Source: an uncultured Phascolarctobacterium sp. (GTDB lineage: Bacteria > Bacillota > Negativicutes > Acidaminococcales > Acidaminococcaceae). Taken from it: a stretch of DNA of 16,402 nucleotides. This document shows positions 7,487 through 14,617 of this stretch, in pieces (positions within the stretch are counted from its first letter, which is position 1; each line of letters begins with the position of its first letter). The notes beneath the pieces were generated by a model that was not told the origin of the DNA, ran no database searches, and worked only from the letters and a program-made list of their open reading frames with translations. Location of the stretch: assembly GCA_949287345.1 (NCBI GenBank), contig CASEGD010000028.1, positions 1 to 16,402 on the forward strand, read 5' to 3'. Both the position numbers and the translations under genes were made by a program.

Positions 7487-7555
7487 CGGGGGGGAATTAC
7501 GTACCTGTAATTTCTCTCCGTAACTCTCCTCCCGTAACCAAAAAAGCGAGGGAGG
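7487..7555 (+). promoter_or_regulatory. Conserved leader with G7 tract and SD-sequestering hairpin (copy 1)
   Basis: CGGGGGGGAATTAC (7487-7500) can pair over 14 positions, with G-U wobbles, with GTAATTTCTCTCCG (7507-7520). Further down CCTCCC (7528-7533) pairs with GGGAGG (7550-7555), which is the Shine-Dalgarno sequence 7 nt before the ATG at 7563. The G7 tract could instead pair with CCTCCC and free the ribosome site. The G7 tract, GTACC, the TAACCAAAAAAGCGAGGGAG block and the start region recur upstream of the second autotransporter. A conserved translational control element is likely; the signal is unknown. Confidence 0.6.
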
Positions 7556-7562
7556 TTTTATT

Positions 7563-9359
7563 ATGCAAAAAAATTTAAAAAGCAAAATTTTGTTAAGCAT
7601 TTTGGCGGCAAGCGTATTTTATTTGCCCGCCTATGCCAATGCGGCGAGTTTAACTATTAATGGTGATAAAATTACAGCATCTGACAGCGTTGTAGATGAT
7701 TGGAATATCGGCACATCAATTTACCACAAAAGCAGCCTGCAAAACAACACTATTACTATCAGCAATAAGGAATATAATAATTTCCAACAAATTTTCGGTG
7801 CCTATGCAGCTCAAATTGGCCGTAATGACGGAAGCCATACAAGTCTGGCAGGCAATATAGTTAGTATTGAAAACAACTCTTTTAGTAATATGCCTAGCAT
7901 TGTCGGCGCTTACGCACAATTTTACAATGGTACTAATCAGGATGATCCTCTGAAATTCAACTCTACAGCAAGCCTGCAAGATAACTCCGTAACTATCAGC
8001 GGCAGTACGTTTAACGGCGGTTCATACATTTACGGTGCGTTTGGCAAGTTATATAATGTTTATTTAAATGGCAACCAGACTAAACCTACTATAGAATTTA
8101 CAGGCAACAAGGTTACCATCGGCAGCGGCACATCATTTACTACTACTGAAATTCATGGCGCTTATACTGCTTTGTGGCAGCCTGTTGTAGATAATGCAAC
8201 TTATTATAACATGTCAGCAGCTTTAACAGGCAACTCCGTTACCATCAATAATAATGCTGCGTTTAAAGGCACCACCACTATTAACGGTGCTTACGCTAAT
8301 TTAAATAACCCATCATCATTCAATTCTTCAGCAAACTGCATGGCAAGTTTAACTAACAACTCTGTTAATATCAACGGCGGCACATTTGGTGATAGCACCG
8401 ATGATAATAATCCTGCTATTAACATTCGCGGCGCATACATTAACTTGCATAATGTAAGAGATGAAGGTTACGACTACGGCAAAATAGCATCAACAGTAAC
8501 AGGCAACAATGTTACCATCAGCGGCGGCACCTTTAATGCTGCCACCAATGTTTACGGCGCTTACGCTAATTTGACTTATACCGTAAATGATGACGATTAT
8601 ACTTACTATTTTGCTGGCACAGCGGCAATAACCGATAATACCGTAACGTTAACAGGCACGGCAAGCGAGAACTTAACAAAGGTTAACCTTTACGGCTATG
8701 GCTATAACGAAACTGACAAAGATGTTAAACCCAACGACCAAATTACCGACCACAGCAACAACAACCTCATCGTTGACGGCTGGAGCGGCACGGTTGGCAG
8801 CGTAAATAATTTTGACGCTATCGATTTTGAAAATATCAAAGTGGCAGTAATAGATGATGAAAATAAAACTCCCGCTGCTTCGGTGTTTTACATTGAAGAC
8901 ACTAACGAAGGTGCTAACAAGGGCTTGACTGATACTAAAGTCAATATCAATTCCGTTGCGGCTGGGGATTACAAAGCATACACAGAATTAAGCGGCACTT
9001 TAACGCTGGACAGCAAAATAAAAAGCGATAATATTCAAATCGCAGATAAACTACAAAATGGCAAAGATGTATATTTTGCCAGCGATAACGGTGACAACGG
9101 TGTTATTGCCAACAAGTTCAGTTCAATATCAGCAACACAAGATGAGAACGATAAACATCTCATCAATCTTTCCGCAAGTGTTGATAAAACCATCTTGGCA
9201 GGCAAGTTTATTGAAGCCGACAGCGAAGGCAACCCGATTGAACACATCAACAGCAACGGTGAGGCTGCCCTTACGGTTAATGAAAGTTTAAATGACACCA
9301 ACGCGTTATTGCAGGCGCTTATGCGCTTGGCGATAAGGACGCAACAGGCGGCAATCTGA
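7563..9359 (+). pseudogene. Autotransporter 1, N-terminal passenger part (before frameshift)
   Basis: This frame encodes 598 residues: a signal peptide (positively charged start, hydrophobic core, AYANA with probable cleavage after residue 27) and a passenger made of repeats of about 30-50 residues. Each repeat has a strand of the type NxVTIxGGTF followed by I-x-GAY; examples are IFGAYA, IVGAYA, IHGAYT, INGAYA, IRGAYI and VYGAYA, ending in LYGYGYNETD. A WSGTVGSVNNFDAIDFENI module follows. The frame then leaves the true reading frame near 9305 and ends in unrelated residues at the TGA at 9357. Translation alone would give a secreted fragment with no barrel, so it could not be displayed. An adhesin-like surface role is inferred from the architecture. 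The intact paralogue at 12077 supports the start and signal peptide. Confidence 0.85.
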
Positions 9360-10885
9360 TTATTAAAGGCGGAACACTTACCAAGGATTTGTACGGCGGT
9401 TATTCCGAAGACGGCAATGCTACGAACAACAAAGTAATTATTGAGGACGATTACCAAGGCACTGTTTACGCAGGCTACAGCGAAGGCGGCGCTGCAACAG
9501 GCAACACTATGACCTTAACCGGCGATGCCAACGTCACCGGCGCTGACCTTTACGGAGGTTATTCCGGTAAAACCGGTGCAGAAGTTGTTAAAGATAACAC
9601 CCTTACCGTTAATGACTGGACCGGCAGAGTAAACTCCTTAAACAACTTTGCAGCTATTGAGTTTGAAAACATTGCCTGGAAACCGGACGCTACCGTGCTT
9701 ACCGTTGCAGAAAAAGGCGATGCGCTAAAAGACACTGTTATTAACCTTAAAAGCATTAACCTTGCGGGCGGCCAAACCTTTAACACCGGCGAGAAAATGA
9801 CCCTTATTACCGGCACCGAAACCAACAAACTTGCCATTACGAAAGACAATGTAACTGCGCCCGAAGATTTATCATATCTTGCAGGCGTTGCCGTTAAAGG
9901 CACGGGTGAGGCAACCGTTGATGAAAACGGTACTGTTACCTACACCATTAACACTGTTGAGTTAACCCCGCAGACGGACATGCTTGCCGAAACCCGCGCG
10001 GCCTCCGCAGCGTTTGTAAATCAGGGCACGGACTTAATTAACGACAGCCTTGACGTGCTGGGGCGCGACGGCACTTACGGCGTTAAAACCTTTGCCGCCG
10101 TACACGGTAACCGCAGTAAGTATGATGTTGCAGACGATATTAAAATTAACGGCTGGAGTACGATTGTAGGCGTTGGCAATGCCGATAAGTTCGATAACGG
10201 CAGCGAGTTAAGCTGGGGTGTTTTCTACGAAAACGGCAGCGGCAATTACCGCACCTATAACAGCTTCAACAACGAATTCTTCCGCGGTGACGGCAGTATG
10301 GTTTATAACGGCGGCGGCATTGCGGCAAGGTACGAGAATAAAAACGGCGTTTACACCGAAGGCAGCCTCCGTGCAGGTATGCTTAAAAACGAACTCGATA
10401 ATGCCATGCATGATGTTAACGGCAGTTACGGCTACGAAACGGAAAGCACCTACTACGGCGCGCACATTGGCGTTGGTAAAATCATCAGTCTGAGCGACAG
10501 CAGTGACCTCGATATATACGGTAAATTCTTCCATACTTATACCGAAGGCGACAGCTTTACCGTGGGCAGCGATAAATTTGATTTTGACAGCGTAACCAGC
10601 GACAGATTAAGAGTTGGCGCGCGCATTACAAGCAACAAGGAAAATAAGTTCAGCACTTATTATGGCTTGGCTTATGAGTACGAGTTCAACGGCGACGCCG
10701 ATATGACGGCACAAGGATTGCGGGCAGATACACAGAGCTTACAGGGAAGCAGTGTAATGGCGGAAGTAGGCTTTAACTACCAGCCCACGCCCGACAGCCC
10801 GTGGAGCTTTGACCTTAATATGCGCGGCTACACCGGCGAACGCCAGGGCGGCAGCTTTAACGTGCAGGCAACGTATACCTTTTAA
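9296..10885 (+). pseudogene. Autotransporter 1, C-terminal passenger and beta-barrel (after frameshift)
   Basis: This is the -1 frame continuation of the 7563 gene. It is open from 9296; the first plausible start codon is a TTG at 9389 without a clear ribosome site, so it is not a separate gene. It first completes the passenger (VIAGAYALGDKD, LYGGYSEDG, VYAGYSEGG, LYGGYSGKTG) and carries a second WTGRVNSLNNFAAIEFENI module. Then come the linker helix (AETRAASAAFVNQGTDLIND) and a barrel of about 300 residues ending in VQATYTF, with the aromatic C-terminus expected for outer-membrane insertion by BAM. Most barrel residues match the second autotransporter. Joined in frame, the two parts would make a protein of about 1,107 residues. 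Confidence 0.85.
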
Positions 10886-10905
10886 ATAAATAAATTTGTA
10901 ATAGA

Positions 10906-10946
10906 AAAAACGCATCCAACCCTCGAATGGGTACGGGTGCGTTTTT
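10906..10946. terminator. Bidirectional terminator between autotransporter 1 and hepT
   Basis: AAAAACGCATCC (10906-10917) pairs over 12 positions, with one wobble, with GGGTGCGTTTTT (10935-10946). The right side gives a T-run for the plus-strand autotransporter transcript, and the left A-run gives one for the convergent minus-strand mntA-hepT transcript. Confidence 0.85.
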
Positions 10947-10989
10947 ATTATGCGTAACTTAAAATTTTACAGCTGTAAAATAACTTTAC

Positions 10990-11376
10990 TTAAATCCTTT
11001 CTACCAGCACTTCATCCAAACGGCAGAACATATCGTAATATTTTGCCCTGGCATCGCGCACTATTTGCAGGGCAATAGCGCTGTTATAAGCGTGCGCCAC
11101 ATTGTTGCGAGTGGCAAGAGCTTCCAGCCACAGCTGTTCATCATCAATCAGCCCGGCCTTATAGGCTGCTTTTAAAATACTTTTGGGCGAACCTGTTGCC
11201 GCTTCGCTAACGCCTTCGTTTACAAGCAGTTCTTTCATTGCTTTCCATGATTGTTCAAAACAAATTTCGTACAATGCCGCCAGCCCCGTAAGCACAACAT
11301 TGTTGTACGGTTCTTCGTAATCGTAAATATCTTTAAGGTTTTTCAGTGCGGCTTTAAAATTTTCATACTTTTTCAT
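10990..11376 (-). CDS. hepT: HEPN toxin, HepT / HI0074 family
   Basis: This 128-residue all-helical protein belongs to the HEPN nucleotidyltransferase substrate-binding (HI0074-like) group. It shows the segment YNNVVLTGLAALYEICFEQSWKAMKELL, the SPKSILKAAYKAGLI stretch and the RNNVAHAY motif near residue 90. That motif is the RX4HXY signature of HepT toxins: R and H form the RNase site, and the Tyr is the residue AMPylated by MntA in the characterised Shewanella type VII system. The ATG at 11376 overlaps the mntA end by 14 nt, so the pair is translationally coupled, antitoxin first. RNase activity is inferred from the family. The gene ends in front of the bidirectional terminator. Confidence 0.88.
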   Translation of the reverse strand: MKKYENFKAALKNLKDIYDYEEPYNNVVLTGLAALYEICFEQSWKAMKELLVNEGVSEAATGSPKSILKAAYKAGLIDDEQLWLEALATRNNVAHAYNSAIALQIVRDARAKYYDMFCRLDEVLVERI

Positions 11377-11653
11377 ACAACACTATCCCTTCATCAGCAA
11401 TAGCCTGCCGCAGTTCTTTCTGTACCGGTTTATCCAAATCAACAACATCAAAGCACAAAAGCGTTGACGTTTCTTCAATATCCAACGCAAATCGCGCAGT
11501 GTTGCCGCCAGTAACGGCAAGGTCAATATCGCTTACTTTGGTAAAATCTCCGCGCGCACGGGAGCCGAAAAGAATTACCCGCACAAGCCCGCACTGCTGT
11601 GCAATCTGGCGTATTTCTTTTATTACAACAGGATTGATGCCGGTATTTTTCAT
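11363..11653 (-). CDS. mntA: MNT-family nucleotidyltransferase antitoxin, MntA
   Basis: This 96-residue minimal nucleotidyltransferase carries the segment LFGSRARGDFTKVSDIDLAV (about residues 28-47). This is the GSxxxG...SDIDLAV signature that binds nucleotide and metal through the two Asp residues. In type VII toxin-antitoxin systems this enzyme inactivates HepT by adding AMP to the Tyr of the RX4HXY motif, which the adjacent gene retains. The ATG at 11653 has GGGAGG 5-6 nt upstream. Length is normal for MntA. Alternative broad annotation is simply nucleotidyltransferase domain protein; the overlap with the HEPN gene makes the toxin-antitoxin reading strong. Confidence 0.9.
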   Translation of the reverse strand: MKNTGINPVVIKEIRQIAQQCGLVRVILFGSRARGDFTKVSDIDLAVTGGNTARFALDIEETSTLLCFDVVDLDKPVQKELRQAIADEGIVLYEKV

Positions 11654-11681
11654 AGCAGCCTCCCAAAAAATTTCTGATATT

Positions 11682-11690
11682 AGTATACCA
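11682..11690 (-). promoter_or_regulatory. Extended -10 of mntA-hepT promoter
   Basis: On the minus strand TGGTATACT is an extended -10 about 30 nt ahead of the mntA ATG. No good -35 is seen (a T-rich hexamer sits at the right spacing), so dependence on the TG extension is likely. Confidence 0.5.
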
Positions 11691-11724
11691 TACGCCGCAG
11701 AAATAAAAAAGCAGAGGGAATAAT

Positions 11725-11823
11725 ATGGATATAATTACTTTGTTAGCCGTTATCGGCTATACGGTAACAATCTTTTCCCTGGGTTATTCCCTCGGTCGAG
11801 ATTTATCCAATAAACAGAAATAG
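11725..11823 (+). CDS. Small membrane peptide, possible holin-like type I toxin
   Basis: The ATG at 11725 follows GAGGG by about 7 nt and opens a 32-codon frame. The peptide begins MDIITLLAVIGYTVTIFSLG, a single hydrophobic membrane segment, and ends in a polar, charged tail (GRDLSNKQK). This layout (very short, one membrane helix, charged C-terminus) is that of the Fst/TxpA/holin-like toxins of type I toxin-antitoxin systems. Directly downstream are a strong hairpin (11831-11889) and a promoter pointing back at the gene, which would yield an antisense RNA. I recognise the type, not a specific named family member. Toxicity is inference; a small membrane regulator is an alternative. Confidence 0.65.
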   Translation: MDIITLLAVIGYTVTIFSLGYSLGRDLSNKQK

Positions 11824-11830
11824 CCGCCAC

Positions 11831-11889
11831 TGCCCTGACGGATATTTCTTAACTGAAATTCAAATTTTGGGCTGACCGTCTATCGGCAG
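11831..11889. terminator. Shared hairpin downstream of the small membrane peptide gene
   Basis: CTGCC and GACGG on the left pair with CCGTC and GGCAG on the right, with a small inner ATTTC/GAAAT hairpin, and CACCTTTT follows on the plus strand. It probably ends or stabilises the toxin mRNA. The antisense RNA would cover the same structure, allowing loop contacts between the two RNAs. Confidence 0.5.
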
Positions 11890-11899
11890 CACCTTTTCT
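11840..11899 (-). ncRNA. Putative antisense RNA to the small membrane peptide mRNA
   Basis: A minus-strand promoter (11933-11906) predicts a transcript starting near 11899 and running back across the hairpin region into the 3' part of the 32-codon gene. Its 3' end is not clear, so the left limit given is only a minimum estimate. The arrangement, a toxin mRNA and an antisense RNA converging on a common hairpin, is that of par/fst-like type I systems. This is inference from promoter and orientation. Confidence 0.4.
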
Positions 11900-11905
11900 A
11901 TATTC

Positions 11906-11933
11906 ATAATAACAAATTACGGCGCAATGTCAA
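11906..11933 (-). promoter_or_regulatory. Promoter for putative antisense RNA
   Basis: On the minus strand TTGACA (11933-11928), a 16-bp spacer and TATTAT (11911-11906) preceded by TGT make a near-consensus promoter. No protein gene lies close downstream on that strand (mntA starts about 250 nt away with its own -10), which supports a small-RNA product. Confidence 0.65.
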
Positions 11934-11949
11934 ATAAAACAAAGAACCC

Positions 11950-11979
11950 TTTACACCCCCGCCCTGCCAATGTTATAAT
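11950..11979 (+). promoter_or_regulatory. Promoter of second autotransporter gene
   Basis: TTTACA (11950-11955), an 18-bp spacer and TATAAT (11974-11979) preceded by TGT. It is the positional counterpart of the promoter at 7435-7463 and gives a leader of about 90 nt. Confidence 0.75.
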
Positions 11980-12002
11980 AAAGCAAAGGCAAGATGTCCG
12001 CG

Positions 12003-12069
12003 CGGGGGGGAAGTGAGTACCCCTGTTTTAACATAACATCCTCCCTCGTAACCAAAAAAGCGAGGGAGG
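12003..12069 (+). promoter_or_regulatory. Conserved leader with G7 tract and SD-sequestering hairpin (copy 2)
   Basis: A G7 tract (12004-12010) is followed by GTACCCC and then a perfect 9-bp hairpin, CCTCCCTCG (12040-12048) with CGAGGGAGG (12061-12069), loop TAACCAAAAAAG. The 3' arm contains the Shine-Dalgarno GGGAGG, 7 nt before the ATG at 12077, so the closed hairpin should block translation. As in copy 1, GGGGGG can alternatively pair with CCTCCC. The U-rich stretch after the hairpin also makes it terminator-like. Confidence 0.6.
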
Positions 12070-12076
12070 TTTTATT

Positions 12077-14524
12077 ATGCAAAAAAATTTAAAAAGCAAG
12101 GTTTTGTTAACCTTATTGGCGGCAAGCGTATTTTATTTGCCCGCCTACGCCAATGCGGCGAATTTAACTGTTGACGGAAACAACACTACGGAAGGAACTC
12201 TTAAGGACTGGCAGCATGAAATAGAAGGTTCTAATGCAATTTATCATGCGACTGAGACAGAGGGCAACAAACTTACCATTACCGGCACGCCTGAATTTAT
12301 TTCTCAGCAGGACGATTATTACCATACCATGTACGGCGCTTATGCAAAAGTTGAGGTTAAAGACCAAGGTGCCGAAGCAAACGGCAACACAGTTACGCTT
12401 AACGGCACAGCTTTTGACAATGCCGACCCGGAAATTGCCGGTGCTTATGTTAACTTGCTTGCAAACGGCAACGCCACGTTAAAGGACAATGCCGTAAGTA
12501 TTAACAGCGGCAGCTTTGCTGATGATACAGGTATTTACGGCGCTTATGCTGACTCTAACAGCAGCGGCACTTTTACCCTGCAAAACAACAGCGTTACTAT
12601 TAACGGCGCTGCTTTTACATTTGACTATGATGAATATTCAAAAACTGCTTACATCAGAGGCGCTTATGCTGATGCTGGCGATGGAAGCAATTTTAATTTA
12701 ACCGGTAACAAGGTTGAAATTAAAAACGCCGAATTTAAAAATAATACTACCAAAGACGCCACCGCATACATCTACGGTGCCGGTGCATCTCCAGATATTA
12801 AAGAAAAGCAAAGCAAAATTGAATTAACTGGTAACCAAGTCCTCATCAGCGACGGTAAGTTTATCAGTTCTGCTCTAATCGCCGGTGCTTATACAAATTC
12901 AACGTACACAGATCCAGACCATACTACGGCAACATTTTCAAAGAACGAAGTCCTTATCAGCGGCGGTGAATTTACCGGCGATACTTACATTTTTGGTGTT
13001 TTAAATAATTATTACTCCTTAGACGCCACCATCCAAGACAACACTGTTACCATTACCGGCGCTGCGGGCGGCGAAGGGCATGATTTAAGCAAAGCTGCCT
13101 TTTATGGCTTCGGCTTTTATGAAGAAGACCCTGATGATAATGATACGTATGCCAATGCGGTCATCAACGGTATGGAAATTGAGGGCGATTATATAAGCGG
13201 CGATGATTTTTTAAAAATGTGTAACATCACCGCTGCCAACAACAATCTTAATATTGATAATTGGAGCGGCACCATCAAATCCGCCAAATTGTTTGATAAC
13301 ATCAACTTTGTTAACACCGAATGGAACCCCGGCAGGACTGTGCTGACTATTGCAGGCGCGGCAGCAAACGACCTTGCCAAAACCAAAATTGATATTGTAA
13401 GCTTTGCAAGCGGTGCGGAATTTACCCCCGGCGACATCATGACTTTTATTAAAGGCAATGTTGACCTTGGCATTGCGGCGGAACAAAATAATGCGCCCGA
13501 AACGGCAGAATACATTAACGCCGGTGTGGCACAGGTAGTAAACGGCACCACCACTATTACAGAAGACGGCACTGCGTTTAATTTTACGGTTGATTCCGTC
13601 GGCTTGGCGCAGCAAACCTACCTTGTTGCGGAAACCCGCGCTGCCTCCGCAGCGTTTGTAAACCAGGGCACGGACTTAATTAACGACAGCCTTGACGTGC
13701 TGGGGCGCGACGGCACTTACGGCGTTAAAACTTTTGCCGCAGTGCAGGGCAACCGCAGCAGCTACGACGTGGCGGACGACCTTAAAATCAACGGCTGGAG
13801 CGTTATCGCAGGCTTCGGCGCAGAGAACGAGCATAAAGGCGGCGACTTTGCGTGGGGCGTATTCTACGAAAACGGCAGCGGCAACTACCGCACGTACAAC
13901 ACCTTTAACAACGAGTTCTTCCGCGGCGACGGCAGCATGGTTTACAACGGCGGCGGCATTGCGGCAAGGTACGAGAACGCCAAAGGCGTTTATACGGAAG
14001 GCAGCCTGCGCGCAGGTATGTTAAAAACCGAAATGGACAACGCCCTGCGTGACAGCAGCGGTGCAAGCTACGGCTACGACAGCGAAAGCACCTACTACGG
14101 CGCGCACGTTGGCGTTGGGCAAATTTTTGAGCTTAGCGAGAACACCGACCTTGATGTTTACGGCAAATTCTTCCACACCTATGTTGAAGGCGACAGCTTT
14201 ACCGTGGGCAGCGATAAATTTGATTTTGACAGCGTAACCAGCGACAGGCTGCGTGTCGGTGCGCGCGTAACCAAACAGCAGGCCAAGGTAAACACCTACT
14301 ACGGCTTGGCTTACGAGTATGAGTTTAACGGCGACGCCGATATGACGGCGCAGGGTATCCGTGCGGAAAGGCAAAGCTTTGGCGGCGGCAGCGGCATTGC
14401 GGAGCTCGGCTTTAACTACCAGCCCGGCACGGACAGCCCGTGGAATTTTGACCTTAACCTGCGCGGCTACGTTGGCGAGCGCCAGGGCGGCAGCTTTAAC
14501 GTGCAGGCAACGTATACCTTTTAA
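12077..14524 (+). CDS. Autotransporter 2, GAY-repeat passenger with outer-membrane barrel
   Basis: This intact 815-residue protein has a signal peptide (cleavage probably after AYANA, residue 27). A passenger (about 28-400) follows, made of variable repeats pairing a strand such as NSVTINGAAF with I-x-GAY (MYGAYA, IAGAYV, IYGAYA, IRGAYA, IAGAYT), ending in FYGFGFYEEDP. Then come the NIDNWSGTIKSAKLFDNINF module, the linker helix (AETRAASAAFVNQGTDLIND, near 520) and a barrel of about 300 residues ending in VQATYTF. The barrel should be inserted by the BAM complex and display the passenger. The barrel and signal peptide nearly match the broken gene at 7563, while the passenger differs and lacks the LYGGYS repeats. 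Expression is likely controlled by the hairpin leader. The function is probably adhesion or surface variation; no enzymatic motif is seen. Confidence 0.92.
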   Translation: MQKNLKSKVLLTLLAASVFYLPAYANAANLTVDGNNTTEGTLKDWQHEIEGSNAIYHATETEGNKLTITGTPEFISQQDDYYHTMYGAYAKVEVKDQGAEANGNTVTLNGTAFDNADPEIAGAYVNLLANGNATLKDNAVSINSGSFADDTGIYGAYADSNSSGTFTLQNNSVTINGAAFTFDYDEYSKTAYIRGAYADAGDGSNFNLTGNKVEIKNAEFKNNTTKDATAYIYGAGASPDIKEKQSKIELTGNQVLISDGKFISSALIAGAYTNSTYTDPDHTTATFSKNEVLISGGEFTGDTYIFGVLNNYYSLDATIQDNTVTITGAAGGEGHDLSKAAFYGFGFYEEDPDDNDTYANAVINGMEIEGDYISGDDFLKMCNITAANNNLNIDNWSGTIKSAKLFDNINFVNTEWNPGRTVLTIAGAAANDLAKTKIDIVSFASGAEFTPGDIMTFIKGNVDLGIAAEQNNAPETAEYINAGVAQVVNGTTTITEDGTAFNFTVDSVGLAQQTYLVAETRAASAAFVNQGTDLINDSLDVLGRDGTYGVKTFAAVQGNRSSYDVADDLKINGWSVIAGFGAENEHKGGDFAWGVFYENGSGNYRTYNTFNNEFFRGDGSMVYNGGGIAARYENAKGVYTEGSLRAGMLKTEMDNALRDSSGASYGYDSESTYYGAHVGVGQIFELSENTDLDVYGKFFHTYVEGDSFTVGSDKFDFDSVTSDRLRVGARVTKQQAKVNTYYGLAYEYEFNGDADMTAQGIRAERQSFGGGSGIAELGFNYQPGTDSPWNFDLNLRGYVGERQGGSFNVQATYTF

Positions 14525-14547
14525 TTAACAAATTAAGTAAATAAACA

Positions 14548-14602
14548 AACGGCACAGCCCGTTTTGGCTAACCGCCAAAACAAACTGTGCCGTTATTTTT
14601 TT
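14548..14602. terminator. Strong terminator after autotransporter 2
   Basis: AACGGCACAG pairs with CTGTGCCGTT, and inside it GTTTTGG pairs with CCAAAAC; ATTTTTTT follows on the plus strand. The minus strand also has a T-rich tail (TTTGTTTATTT), so it may serve the convergent symporter gene as well. Confidence 0.88.
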
Positions 14603-14617
14603 GCGTTTTAAATTTTA

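Noticed and set aside
9296..9359. Programmed -1 ribosomal frameshift joining the two autotransporter 1 parts
   Set aside because: No X-XXY-YYZ slippery heptamer and no obvious downstream pseudoknot in the overlap; a simple base loss explains the break better.
7741..9600. Repeated DNA motifs considered as a CRISPR array or DNA tandem repeats
   Set aside because: The periodicity is at the protein level (GAY and YGGY repeats) with variable unit length and no conserved direct repeat or spacer structure.
13189..13615. Open frames of about 130 codons opposite autotransporter 2
   Set aside because: Shadows of the passenger coding sequence on the other strand, without ribosome sites or recognisable domains. 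The same holds for similar frames opposite the polyamine and symporter genes.
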